In this document: in pieces, positions 8,003 to 16,028 of the stretch | How positions within the stretch are numbered: position 1 is the first letter of the stretch | How the letters are laid out: each line of letters begins with the position of its first letter | NCBI GenBank assembly: GCA_963607765.1 | Contig: CAVDDT010000009.1 | Location: 1 to 46,390 of the forward strand | Length of the DNA stretch: 46,390 nt | Direction: 5' to 3' | Source: Colivicinus sp963607765 | GTDB lineage: Bacteria > Bacillota_I > Bacilli_A > Erysipelotrichales > Erysipelotrichaceae | Program-made: the position numbers and the translations under genes | Notes under the pieces: model-generated | What the model was told of the DNA's origin: nothing | Database searches by the model: none | The model's input: the letters and a program-made list of their open reading frames with translations, nothing else

Positions 8003-8493
8003 AATAAACCATCCATCTTAACGACATCAATTCGATTATTAGTGATATCAACATTTAAAATAAAGTTCTTCAAATAAGGAACAAGGATTTCTTCATCATC
8101 TTTTTTAATTCTTAAAAAATTGTATGAAATACCTTTTTCAACCTTCAAAATGATGCCGACTTTCTCATTATCCACAAAAACATCCAACCCCTTTAAATCT
8201 TTAAAATAATATTCGCCATCTTCTAAAGACTTAATATCGTCAACATTTTTATAAATCATTTTGCCTTTTAAATCCAAGACATTATTAATGTTGTCAAATC
8301 CCTTAAGTTTTAAAATAATAAAGCCTTTATGAACTCTTACATTTTCACAAACATATTCTTTATATTCCTCGCCAATATAAATAATTGAATCTTTTTTATA
8401 ACGATCATTAATAAAATCAGTATGAGAATCAATCTTAAGTTCACCTCTTATACCAAAAGTATTAATAATTTCACCAATAATTACATATTCCAT
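7999..8493 (-). CDS. rimM: Ribosome maturation factor RimM
   Basis: RimM binds S19 and helps mature the 30S head domain. The IGEIINTFGIRGELKI start and the C-terminal PRC-barrel (EILVPYLKNFILNVDI) are typical; 164 residues. Genes follow the usual rpsP-khpA-rimM-trmD order, but a terminator and a new promoter separate it from khpA. It lacks a ribosome site: TATAAT stands 7 bases before the ATG, so it is likely leaderless and starts its own transcript with trmD. Confidence 0.95.
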   Translation of the reverse strand: MEYVIIGEIINTFGIRGELKIDSHTDFINDRYKKDSIIYIGEEYKEYVCENVRVHKGFIILKLKGFDNINNVLDLKGKMIYKNVDDIKSLEDGEYYFKDLKGLDVFVDNEKVGIILKVEKGISYNFLRIKKDDEEILVPYLKNFILNVDITNNRIDVVKMDGLL

Positions 8494-8500
8494 AAGTATG

Positions 8501-8506
8501 ATTATA
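8501..8506 (-). promoter_or_regulatory. rimM -10 box, leaderless layout
   Basis: Reverse-strand TATAAT, then CATACTT, then the rimM ATG. It directly follows the T-run of the khpA terminator. The -35 region falls inside the hairpin and is poor. Confidence 0.6.
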
Positions 8507-8534
8507 TAAAAAAAGAGATGTTTTTACATCTCTT
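8505..8534 (-). terminator. khpA terminator
   Basis: Nine-base perfect stem (8513-8521 with 8526-8534) with a 4-base loop and a run of T on the reverse strand. The khpA stop codon lies in the stem. Confidence 0.85.
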
Positions 8535-8781
8535 ATAGTGCTTCAAATTTAATAGAAATACGCTTGTTTTCTATTCTACTAGCAACTTGTAGCATTTGAC
8601 GAATTGAATTAGCCATCACGCCTTGCTTACCAATTAAGCGAGCAATATCACCGCTTGGTGCATAAACATATAATAGAATTTCGTTATCATTTAACGATTC
8701 CATTTGTTTGACCATTACACTTTCGTTATCGCTACAAATAGGCTTTACAATGTTTAACAAGATTTTCTCAAGATCAATCAT
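8533..8781 (-). CDS. khpA: KH-domain RNA-binding protein KhpA
   Basis: An 82-residue single KH domain (YlqC family). The GxxG RNA-binding loop is IGKQG in RLIGKQGVMANSIRQM. KhpA usually works with KhpB (Jag/EloR) in RNA binding and control of cell elongation; no khpB is in this window. It follows rpsP by two bases and shares its transcript, which is the usual place for this gene. Confidence 0.93.
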   Translation of the reverse strand: MIDLEKILLNIVKPICSDNESVMVKQMESLNDNEILLYVYAPSGDIARLIGKQGVMANSIRQMLQVASRIENKRISIKFEAL

Positions 8782-8783
8782 TA

Positions 8784-9053
8784 TTAAGCACCTTTTTTGC
8801 TATCTGCATACTTCTTCATAATGCCTTGTTTAGAAAGGATATTACGAACTGTATCAGAAGGAAGTGCACCATTGTTTAACCAACTTAGTACTTTTTCTTC
8901 GTTAATATTAACAACAGCAGGATTCTTAGTAGGATCATAATTTCCTAAAACTTCGATTTCTCTGCCATCTCTTCTATCTCTTGAATCAGAAACAACAATA
9001 CGATAGAAAGGAGACTTCTTAGCACCCATTCTCTTTAATCTAATCTTTACCAT
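8784..9053 (-). CDS. rpsP: 30S ribosomal protein S16
   Basis: An 89-residue S16 protein with the typical start MVKIRLKRMGAKKSPFYRIV and the SRDRRDGREIEVLGNYDP segment. It has a strong ribosome site (AAGGAGGAA, 7 bases from ATG) and a real leader of about 30 bases, unlike its leaderless neighbours. It heads the rpsP-khpA transcript. Confidence 0.98.
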   Translation of the reverse strand: MVKIRLKRMGAKKSPFYRIVVSDSRDRRDGREIEVLGNYDPTKNPAVVNINEEKVLSWLNNGALPSDTVRNILSKQGIMKKYADSKKGA

Positions 9054-9081
9054 GTCTATTCCTCCTTTATTTACTTAATAA

Positions 9082-9109
9082 TAATTACATAAATAAAAAG
9101 AAGTGTCAA
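9082..9109 (-). promoter_or_regulatory. rpsP promoter overlapping the ffh terminator
   Basis: Reverse-strand TTGACA (9104-9109), a 16-base spacer and TAATTA (9082-9087; one base further gives AATTAT). The -35 is part of the closing arm of the ffh terminator stem. Confidence 0.55.
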
Positions 9110-9127
9110 GTATTTTTACTTGACACT
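9090..9127 (-). terminator. ffh terminator
   Basis: Perfect 11-base stem (9102-9112 with 9117-9127) and 4-base loop, overlapping the ffh stop codon; the reverse strand continues with a T-rich tract. Confidence 0.85.
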
Positions 9128-10439
9128 AAAACATACCTCTTGTTAATCCCGACAAAGACTTCATCATCTTCTTGGATTTCTCAAATTGATTGATAACCCT
9201 ATTAACATCATCAACACTGGTTCCACTACCCTTAGCAACTCTACGTTTATGGGAACCCCTCATAATGCTAGGATCTCTTTTTTCTTCCTTTGTCATAGAT
9301 TGAATGATAGCCTTAGTAACTTTCATATTTTTATCAACCTTATCATCATCAACTTGTCCCTTAAAGTCATTCATGCCAGGAATCATGCCCATTAAAGAAG
9401 AAAGAGGACCAAGCTTTTTGGTTTGTTCAATAGAAATCAACATATCATCCATTGTCATTTTGCCAGATAACATTCTTTTTGTTAGCTCTTCAGCTTGTTT
9501 CATATCAAACTCTTCTTGAGCTTTTTCAACAAGTGAAACAACATCACCCATGCCTAGAATTCTATCGGCTAAACGATCAGGATGGAAAGCATCTAAATCA
9601 TTTATTTTTTCACCAACGCCAGTGTACTTGATAGGAACACCAGTCATTGCCTTAACAGAAAGAATAGAACCGCCTTTAGCATCACCATCAAATTTAGTAA
9701 CAATTAAACCAGTAACATTTAATAATTCATTAAAAGTAGAAGCAACGTTACATATATCCTGACCAGTTAAAGCATCAACAGTAAGCAATATTTCATCAGG
9801 CTTTACAGCTGATTTAATATCACTTAATTCTTTCATTAATTGTTCATCGATTTGAAGACGACCAGCAGTATCGATTAAAGCGACATCAAAATTATTTTCT
9901 TTGCCATATTTAACGCCTTCAATTGCTGTATTTAAAGCATTTACAAAGATGCCCTTAGAGAACACCTCAACATCAATTGAAGCGCCAAGTGTCTTTAATT
10001 GATCAACAGCAGCGGGTCTAACTAAGTCACAAGCAATCATTAAGACTTTCTTGCCTTCTTTTTTCATTTGATTAGCAATTTTAGCAACCTGAGTAGTCTT
10101 ACCTGTACCCTGTAAACCAACCACCATAATAGTAGTTAGACCACCTTGTTTATAATGAATTGAGTTATCATCATCACCTAATAATTTGATGATTTCATCA
10201 TGAATGATTTTAACTAATAATTGTCCAGGATCAATCGCATTTAAAACATCTTGTCCCTCTACTTCCTTTCGGATTGAATTTAAGAAATTTTGAACAACTG
10301 TATAATTAACATCAGACTCTAAAAGAGCAACTCTTATCTCCTTTAAAGTATCTTCCATGTTTCGCTCAGAAAGCTTTCCTTTACCAGAAATATTCTTAAG
10401 CGATTTTGTTAAACGATCTTGTAATGAATCAAAAGCCAT
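9126..10439 (-). CDS. ffh: Signal recognition particle GTPase Ffh
   Basis: Ffh binds signal sequences and 4.5S RNA and delivers nascent chains to FtsY. The N domain is at about 1-90, the G domain at 91-295 with GLQGTGKTTQ, DTAGRLQ and TKFDGDAKGG, and the methionine-rich M domain at the end (SLMGMIPGM, KRRVAKGSG). 437 residues is slightly short but complete. No ribosome site is seen; TATAAT stands 6 bases before the ATG with a TTGTTT -35, so it likely starts on a leaderless message. The usual partner ylxM is not upstream; alr is. Confidence 0.97.
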   Translation of the reverse strand: MAFDSLQDRLTKSLKNISGKGKLSERNMEDTLKEIRVALLESDVNYTVVQNFLNSIRKEVEGQDVLNAIDPGQLLVKIIHDEIIKLLGDDDNSIHYKQGGLTTIMVVGLQGTGKTTQVAKIANQMKKEGKKVLMIACDLVRPAAVDQLKTLGASIDVEVFSKGIFVNALNTAIEGVKYGKENNFDVALIDTAGRLQIDEQLMKELSDIKSAVKPDEILLTVDALTGQDICNVASTFNELLNVTGLIVTKFDGDAKGGSILSVKAMTGVPIKYTGVGEKINDLDAFHPDRLADRILGMGDVVSLVEKAQEEFDMKQAEELTKRMLSGKMTMDDMLISIEQTKKLGPLSSLMGMIPGMNDFKGQVDDDKVDKNMKVTKAIIQSMTKEEKRDPSIMRGSHKRRVAKGSGTSVDDVNRVINQFEKSKKMMKSLSGLTRGMF

Positions 10440-10445
10440 ATCTAG

Positions 10446-10474
10446 ATTATAAAAAAATCCTCGTATTTAAACAA
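10446..10474 (-). promoter_or_regulatory. ffh promoter, leaderless layout
   Basis: Reverse-strand TTGTTT (10469-10474), 17-base spacer, TATAAT (10446-10451), six bases (CTAGAT), then ATG. This is the best -35/-10 pair among the leaderless-type promoters here. The -35 lies in the alr terminator hairpin. Confidence 0.7.
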
Positions 10475-10480
10475 GGATTT
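10448..10480 (-). terminator. alr terminator
   Basis: Stem of 9-10 pairs (AAATCCTTG with CGAGGATTT, one G-T pair) at 10455-10480, followed on the reverse strand by seven T, three bases after the alr stop codon. Confidence 0.82.
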
Positions 10481-10482
10481 CA

Positions 10483-11523
10483 TTACTTATAAATTACTGG
10501 AACACGATTATTAATGTTGCAAATTAGCTCATATGGAATGGTGTTCAAGTTTTTAGCGATCTTATTTATATCGCCGTACACTATAGCTTCATCATAAAGC
10601 TTGCAATCAATATCGCTAACATCAACCATCAGTTGATCCATGCAAACATTACCTAAAATATTAGCCTCTTTGCCATTTATATTAATCGTATTAACTCCAC
10701 TATTATATCGATAATAGCCATCACCATAGCCAATAGCGATAGTAGCCACTTTAATGTCTCTATCGGCAATATAACGACGATTATAGCCTATTGCCTCTCC
10801 TTTTTTAACATCTTTAATATGTGTAATTACAGACTTCAAAGTTAAAGCCGGTTTTAAGCCTTCATATTCATCCAAACCATAAAGAATAATGCCAGGTCTA
10901 ACCATATCCAAATGATAATATGGATGTTTAAAAATAGTACCAGAATTAGCACAATGAGCTATCCTAAAAGTAATTCCTTTATTCTTTAAAGAATCAATAG
11001 CGCTTGTGAAATTATTAAATTGAAAAGCTGAATAATCATCATCTAAACAATCAGAAAAATGAGTAAAAACACCTTCAAAATCCAAATTAGGAAGTAAACA
11101 TGCTTCATACATTTCAAGAGTATCTTTAAAACCAATTCGATTCATTCCAGTATCAATTGCCAAATGACATTTAATCTTAATGTTCTTATCATTCAATTCT
11201 CTTGCATATTCTAAAGAATAAACACATTGAGTAATATCATTTTTGTTAAGCAATTCAATTTCATCAATTGGTGTATAGCCAAGAATCAAAATAGGAGTGC
11301 TTATTTTATTTTTTCTAAGCTCAAGAGCCTCTTCAATATTACTAACCGCAAAATAATTAGCCTTAAGCTTTTCATAGATTTTAGCCATCATGACCGCACC
11401 ATGACCATATGCATTATCTTTTATAACAGGGCAAATCATAGAATCGCCAATTTTAGACTTAATCAAATTGTAGTTATAAACTATATTATTTAAATCAATT
11501 TCAACCCACGTTCTTTTACACAT
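10483..11523 (-). CDS. alr: Alanine racemase
   Basis: Fold-type III PLP enzyme that makes D-alanine for peptidoglycan. The PLP lysine is in PVIKDNAYGHGAV (consensus VKADAYGHG; here the alanine is replaced by aspartate and the aspartate by asparagine). HCANSG and the glycine-rich GYGDGYYR tyrosine loop and CMDQLMVD are present. 346 residues, slightly short. TAGAAT lies 6 bases before the ATG, with no ribosome site: another probable leaderless start. Its presence implies a cell wall. Confidence 0.96.
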   Translation of the reverse strand: MCKRTWVEIDLNNIVYNYNLIKSKIGDSMICPVIKDNAYGHGAVMMAKIYEKLKANYFAVSNIEEALELRKNKISTPILILGYTPIDEIELLNKNDITQCVYSLEYARELNDKNIKIKCHLAIDTGMNRIGFKDTLEMYEACLLPNLDFEGVFTHFSDCLDDDYSAFQFNNFTSAIDSLKNKGITFRIAHCANSGTIFKHPYYHLDMVRPGIILYGLDEYEGLKPALTLKSVITHIKDVKKGEAIGYNRRYIADRDIKVATIAIGYGDGYYRYNSGVNTININGKEANILGNVCMDQLMVDVSDIDCKLYDEAIVYGDINKIAKNLNTIPYELICNINNRVPVIYK

Positions 11524-11529
11524 AAATCT

Positions 11530-11535
11530 ATTCTA
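11530..11535 (-). promoter_or_regulatory. alr -10 box, leaderless layout
   Basis: Reverse-strand TAGAAT, then AGATTT, then ATG of alr. It lies 23 bases after the galK stop; no terminator hairpin is seen in this gap, so alr may also receive read-through from the sugar operon. Confidence 0.5.
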
Positions 11536-11558
11536 ACGCAAAATCAAAAGTATGATAA

Positions 11559-12839
11559 CTAAATAAGTATTTTTGTGCCAAAACTTCTTGAAGTAGATAA
11601 ATTGAGTATACTGTCTTTTCCAAAAACACTGCCTAAAACAAGCTTGTAGCTATCAACTAAATCAAATGGAACAACAGCTAAGATAGTTCCACCAAAGCCA
11701 CCGCCATGAACTCTATAAGCCCCTCTATCTCCTAAAATATAAGAAGACATAGCTAATGCAATTGCCATTGGCTGAGTTTTAGGAAGAGAACCAACAGAAA
11801 TATTTTGATTATACATAAAACTAGATTGGCCACTTTCCTTAATAAGTTTAAGTAATGTATCGATATCTTTATTCTTAACAGCCTCTTTTTCATCTACAGC
11901 ACGCTTATCTTCGGTAAATAAATGGAAAGCTCTAAGCACTGCACGATCATTCTCAAGTGATTCTCTAATCTCTTTAACATGGCTAAAGAAATATCCAGGA
12001 TCACAATCAGCTAAAACGTCACCATCCATAACATTAGCAACCATTTTCATTTCCTTAGGTATAGCCGAATACTCATCACTCAAGTCAGCATGGTCACCCT
12101 TACAATCAACAAGCATTAACTTATATCCGTAATCTTCAAAGTTAAAGTCATAGCTTTCAACAGTAGGAGCCTTAGGATCTTTAAAATCCATCGCTACAAG
12201 CCCGCCACAAGAAATAGTGGCTTGATCTAATAAACCACTAGCTTTGCCAAAATAATCATTTTCCGCAAACTGGCTAATAATAGCTCTATCAATTGGTGTA
12301 ATAACACCTTTGTTGTATAAAGAGTTAAATATTTCAACAATCATGATTTCAAAACAAGCACTAGATGACATGCCCGATCCAATAGCAACCCCAGAATCAC
12401 AAATTGCCTCAAAACCACCAGTTCTATATCCAAGTTCATTTAATTTATAGGCAATTCCTTTAATTAAAGAAGTTGAAGTATTACATTCTTCTTGCTTTTT
12501 CTCTAAATTATTTAAAGAAATAATGCAATCAGGAAACTTTTCATCAACAAATGTGCAAGTATCTTTATCAATAGCCTTAACAACGCAAATATTATCAAAA
12601 TTAATAGTAGCAGATAAAGTATGGCCATGTTGGTGATCAGTATGATTGCCACCAATTTCGGTTCTTCCAGGAGATGAAATTAGATGATAATCTCCATCAT
12701 TAAATCTTTCATAAGCTTTATCTAAAAGAGCTAAATATCTTCTCTTTTCTAAAGCTAAATCACGAGTGCCTTTAATTTGATAAAGTGTTTCACAAAACTT
12801 GTCACTTAAAATATAATCTTTTAATTCGCTATAATTCAT
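11559..12839 (-). CDS. galK: Galactokinase
   Basis: GHMP-family kinase that makes galactose 1-phosphate. The galactokinase signature is GRTEIGGNHTDHQHG near residues 59-73; the ATP loop is SGVAIGSGMSSSACFE; and the C-terminal GAYRVHGGGFGG motif is intact. 426 residues, somewhat longer than the usual 390. Its ATG overlaps the galM stop (ATGA) and it is the last gene of a ROK-galM-galK operon. No galT or galE is present in the window. Confidence 0.95.
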   Translation of the reverse strand: MNYSELKDYILSDKFCETLYQIKGTRDLALEKRRYLALLDKAYERFNDGDYHLISSPGRTEIGGNHTDHQHGHTLSATINFDNICVVKAIDKDTCTFVDEKFPDCIISLNNLEKKQEECNTSTSLIKGIAYKLNELGYRTGGFEAICDSGVAIGSGMSSSACFEIMIVEIFNSLYNKGVITPIDRAIISQFAENDYFGKASGLLDQATISCGGLVAMDFKDPKAPTVESYDFNFEDYGYKLMLVDCKGDHADLSDEYSAIPKEMKMVANVMDGDVLADCDPGYFFSHVKEIRESLENDRAVLRAFHLFTEDKRAVDEKEAVKNKDIDTLLKLIKESGQSSFMYNQNISVGSLPKTQPMAIALAMSSYILGDRGAYRVHGGGFGGTILAVVPFDLVDSYKLVLGSVFGKDSILNLSTSRSFGTKILI

Positions 12840-13801
12840 TTAATATTCTCCACTGTATATTTAATGTAATGCTTAACCTCTTTATCCTTGTAGATAATTG
12901 GTTTTAATAAGCCATCATAATTAATGCTATTAGGATAATATTGGCATTCAAAACAAACACCATAATATTGCCCATACTTCTTGCTATTTTTGCCATCAAC
13001 AAGGTCTAGATAATTAGCAGTATAGATATGCATATCTGGCAAGTCAGAATAAACTCTTAATAATAATTTGTCATTTCTAAGGCTTGCAACCTCTTTGTCA
13101 TTTAATGTTTCAAAGACGTAATTATGATCAATTCCACCATTTGATAAATTGCTGTGATTAATCTTTAAATTATCGCCAATCTTTTTAAAATCAGTAAAAT
13201 CAAATGGCGTATCTTTTACATCTATAATTTTTTCGCTAGCCATTGACCCAATGTTTAAAGCAACCTTATCAGTATTAATCTTGAGTTCTTCATCCAAGAT
13301 GTCTTTTATTCCACCACTTAAATTAAAATAAGAGTGATTCGTAATATTCAAAATCGAATCTTTATCACAAGTGGCAACAAACCAATAAAGTAAATTGTTA
13401 TCATCTAACTTATAAAATACTTCTAAATGTAGATTACCAGGAAAGCCTCCTGAACCATCCAAATCATCTAGTTCGAAATTAATTAGATTATCATTAAATT
13501 CTTTAACTTTATAACCTCTAAAGCTTAAATCACCAGCACTTGAATGAAGAGCAATGTTGGGCTCATTTAAAGATAATTGATATGTAACACCATTAATTGT
13601 AAATCTGCCATTAGCAAGTCTATTGGCATTTCTACCTACTGTTGCGCCCATATGTGGGTCGCTGTTTAATAAATAGCTTTGCTCATCATCATAGCCAAGA
13701 ACAATATCAGTGGTTGTCCTTTTATCTAAAAAAGAAACCAAAGTAGCACCAATACTAGATACTTTTACTTTTAAATATTCATTTTCAAGAGTATAAATCA
13801 T
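12836..13801 (-). CDS. galM: Aldose 1-epimerase (galactose mutarotase)
   Basis: Converts beta- and alpha-galactose (or glucose). The substrate-binding NRLANGRF segment, catalytic histidine in LNITNHSYFNLSG, the GGIDHNYVF histidine-aspartate, and the C-terminal CFECQYYPNSIN glutamate are all recognisable. 321 residues. ATGA overlaps with both neighbours, so the three genes are tightly coupled. It feeds the alpha-sugar to the kinase downstream. Confidence 0.95.
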   Translation of the reverse strand: MIYTLENEYLKVKVSSIGATLVSFLDKRTTTDIVLGYDDEQSYLLNSDPHMGATVGRNANRLANGRFTINGVTYQLSLNEPNIALHSSAGDLSFRGYKVKEFNDNLINFELDDLDGSGGFPGNLHLEVFYKLDDNNLLYWFVATCDKDSILNITNHSYFNLSGGIKDILDEELKINTDKVALNIGSMASEKIIDVKDTPFDFTDFKKIGDNLKINHSNLSNGGIDHNYVFETLNDKEVASLRNDKLLLRVYSDLPDMHIYTANYLDLVDGKNSKKYGQYYGVCFECQYYPNSINYDGLLKPIIYKDKEVKHYIKYTVENIK

Positions 13802-14703
13802 TTTGATTCCCTATTAGCCTTAACAAGCATGGCAGCACCCATTACACCAGGTTCTTTTAAAGTTGCCAATCTAATCTCTGCTGGATTTTTGCTATTAAAA
13901 TATTTATGATATTTTTCAATCATCAAAGGCCACAATAGTTTATGTTGATATTTGGAAACAGAACCACCTAAAACAAATACATGGGGATCAGCAACTTGAC
14001 TAATGGTTGCAAGAAGTCTTCCTAAATCATCAGCAATTTCATCAATAACTTTTTTAGCATCAGGATCACTATTATAATTTTCAAAAAGTTCTTGTCCCTT
14101 AGCATCATCACCATATAATTCCTTAGCTTTTATATCGAGAGCTCTACCACTTGCCTCAGATTCAACAGCGCCAGCATTTAAAGTAGCAATGTATTTGTTT
14201 TCGGTATCCTTAACAATGATATTTCCTATCTCGCCAGCATAGCCCTTTTGGCCAGAAAGAATGTGATGATTAACAATCAAAGCTCCCCCAATACCAGTAG
14301 AATGAGTGATGTAGTAAACGATTGGTTTATCCTTACCAGCTCCAAGCATGGCTTCAGCTAACCCTGCCATATTTGCATCATTATCCATATAAACAGGAAG
14401 GCCATATCTTTCTTCAATAATATCGGCTATCTTATAGCCTTTAAAACCAACTAGATTTGTAGAGATAGACATCACTTTATTATAGACGTCCACAGGTCCT
14501 GGAACAGCGATGCCGATGCCTTTGGTTTTCTTAATATCACCAATTTGATCAAGCACTGAAAAAATGGCGTCTCTAACTTTTTCCTTAGGACCAATTAAGC
14601 CATACGAAGGACTAATGTATTGTTCAATAATATTACCATCATCATCCATTTTGCAAGCCCTTACATTAGTACCGCCTAAATCAACACCTACATAATAATT
14701 CAT
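13798..14703 (-). CDS. ROK family sugar kinase without the zinc site
   Basis: A 301-residue ROK kinase. The ATP phosphate loop is VGVDLGGTNVRA at the start; the catalytic aspartate is in MDNDANMAGLAE; the STGIGGALI and VLGGSV loops follow. Most ROK glucokinases carry a zinc site made by a histidine (GEIGH) and a CxCGxxGCxE loop. Here the first is GEIGN and the loop region (YIATLNAGAVESEASG) has no cysteine, so all ligands are lost together. No helix-turn-helix is present, so it is a kinase and not a repressor. Its substrate may not be glucose. The ATG at 14703 is preferred over 14709 because AAAGGGG is then 9 bases away. Confidence 0.88.
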   Translation of the reverse strand: MNYYVGVDLGGTNVRACKMDDDGNIIEQYISPSYGLIGPKEKVRDAIFSVLDQIGDIKKTKGIGIAVPGPVDVYNKVMSISTNLVGFKGYKIADIIEERYGLPVYMDNDANMAGLAEAMLGAGKDKPIVYYITHSTGIGGALIVNHHILSGQKGYAGEIGNIIVKDTENKYIATLNAGAVESEASGRALDIKAKELYGDDAKGQELFENYNSDPDAKKVIDEIADDLGRLLATISQVADPHVFVLGGSVSKYQHKLLWPLMIEKYHKYFNSKNPAEIRLATLKEPGVMGAAMLVKANRESK

Positions 14704-14730
14704 GATCATAATCCCCTTTATATAGTTCTA

Positions 14731-16014
14731 TTATATTATTTCTGCAAATAAATCATAGCCCTTGTAGTCAGTGATTTTAACATTCACAAAAGAGCCTAAT
14801 TTTAAGCTTTCATTAGTTTTAATGTAAATTACCCCATCAACACCATCTGGAGCGGACATTTTAGACCTAGCAATATATCTTTTAAACAAAGACTCATATC
14901 TTTCAACAAGAACAGTATAAGTTTTTCCAACTCGTTTTTTATTCTTTTCAAAAGTTATATTTTGTTGAAGTTCCATAAGCTTGTTGTAGCGTTCTTGTTT
15001 AAGATCTTCATCAATTTGAGGCATATCATAAGCCTTAGTATCCTCTTCTTTAGAATAAGTAAAAGCTCCTAAAGAATCAAACTTAAGTTCCTCTACCATA
15101 TTTAAAGTATCATTAAATGTTTCATCGGTTTCATAAGGAAAACCAACAATTAAAGTAGTTCTAATTGTAGGATCATCAAACATTTCTCTTATATGATTAA
15201 CTCTTTCTTTGATTAACGCAACAGAACCTCTTCTATTCATTTTCTTTAGAATCATATCGTTACCATATTGAACAGGAATATCAAAATATGGAAGAATATG
15301 TTTAGAATTTTTCATCACATCCAAAAGTTCATCTTCAATTTCATCAGGATACATATACAAAACTCTAATCCAAGTAAAATCGATTTCATCTAATTGTCTT
15401 AATAGTTCCGCTAAACTAGAATGAATATCCTTTCCATAAGTAGTAGTATCTTGAGCTACAACGTTAAGCTCTTTAACACCACTTTCATAAAGTCTTTTAG
15501 CTTCAGCAACAACTTCATCCAATGGATAAGAATGATACTTTCCTCTAATAAGAGGAATAGCACAATATGTACAACAGTTATTGCAGCCATCGCCTATTTT
15601 TAAATAAGCGCTATAATCCTTTGTGACTAGTTTTCTTTTATGTCCATAATAAGAATTAAATTCATGCTTAAAAAGTTTGCTTAATATCTTATCCAAATTA
15701 GGATAATCTTTTAGTCTAACAAACAAGTCAACTTCTGGAAATTCTTTTACACAATCATCATAATATCGAGTAGATAAACAACCACAAACAATAAGATATT
15801 TAAGTCTATCTTTCTTATATTCAGCAATTTCTAAAATAGTATCGATTGATTCCTGTTTAGCATTTTCAATAAAGCCACAAGTATTAATAACAATCGCATC
15901 GCACTTTTTAGGGTCAGCTTCAATCTTAAAAAATGGATCATCAAATAAACCAATGATATTTTCACTATCAACTAAATTTTTGGCACAGCCAAGAGAAATA
16001 AAACCTATATTCAT
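14731..16014 (-). CDS. rimO: Ribosomal protein S12 methylthiotransferase RimO
   Basis: Radical SAM enzyme that adds a methylthio group to an aspartate of S12. The N-terminal MTTase domain has the cysteines in SLGCAKNLVDSE, NTCGFI and VCGCLSTRY for the auxiliary cluster. The radical SAM cysteines are in GDGCNNCCTYCAIPLIRG. A C-terminal TRAM domain follows. SLGC-AKN-VDSE favours RimO over MiaB. 427 residues. It has no ribosome site, and TATAAT stands 6 bases before the ATG. Confidence 0.95.
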   Translation of the reverse strand: MNIGFISLGCAKNLVDSENIIGLFDDPFFKIEADPKKCDAIVINTCGFIENAKQESIDTILEIAEYKKDRLKYLIVCGCLSTRYYDDCVKEFPEVDLFVRLKDYPNLDKILSKLFKHEFNSYYGHKRKLVTKDYSAYLKIGDGCNNCCTYCAIPLIRGKYHSYPLDEVVAEAKRLYESGVKELNVVAQDTTTYGKDIHSSLAELLRQLDEIDFTWIRVLYMYPDEIEDELLDVMKNSKHILPYFDIPVQYGNDMILKKMNRRGSVALIKERVNHIREMFDDPTIRTTLIVGFPYETDETFNDTLNMVEELKFDSLGAFTYSKEEDTKAYDMPQIDEDLKQERYNKLMELQQNITFEKNKKRVGKTYTVLVERYESLFKRYIARSKMSAPDGVDGVIYIKTNESLKLGSFVNVKITDYKGYDLFAEII

Positions 16015-16020
16015 AAAATT

Positions 16021-16026
16021 ATTATA
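16021..16026 (-). promoter_or_regulatory. rimO -10 box, leaderless layout
   Basis: Reverse-strand TATAAT, then AATTTT, then ATG of rimO. It starts just after the stop codon of the MATE gene; no hairpin lies between, and the -35 is weak. Confidence 0.55.
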
Positions 16027-16028
16027 AA

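Noticed and set aside
13798..14703. ROK repressor rather than kinase
   Set aside because: The protein starts at the ATP-binding loop and has no N-terminal helix-turn-helix.
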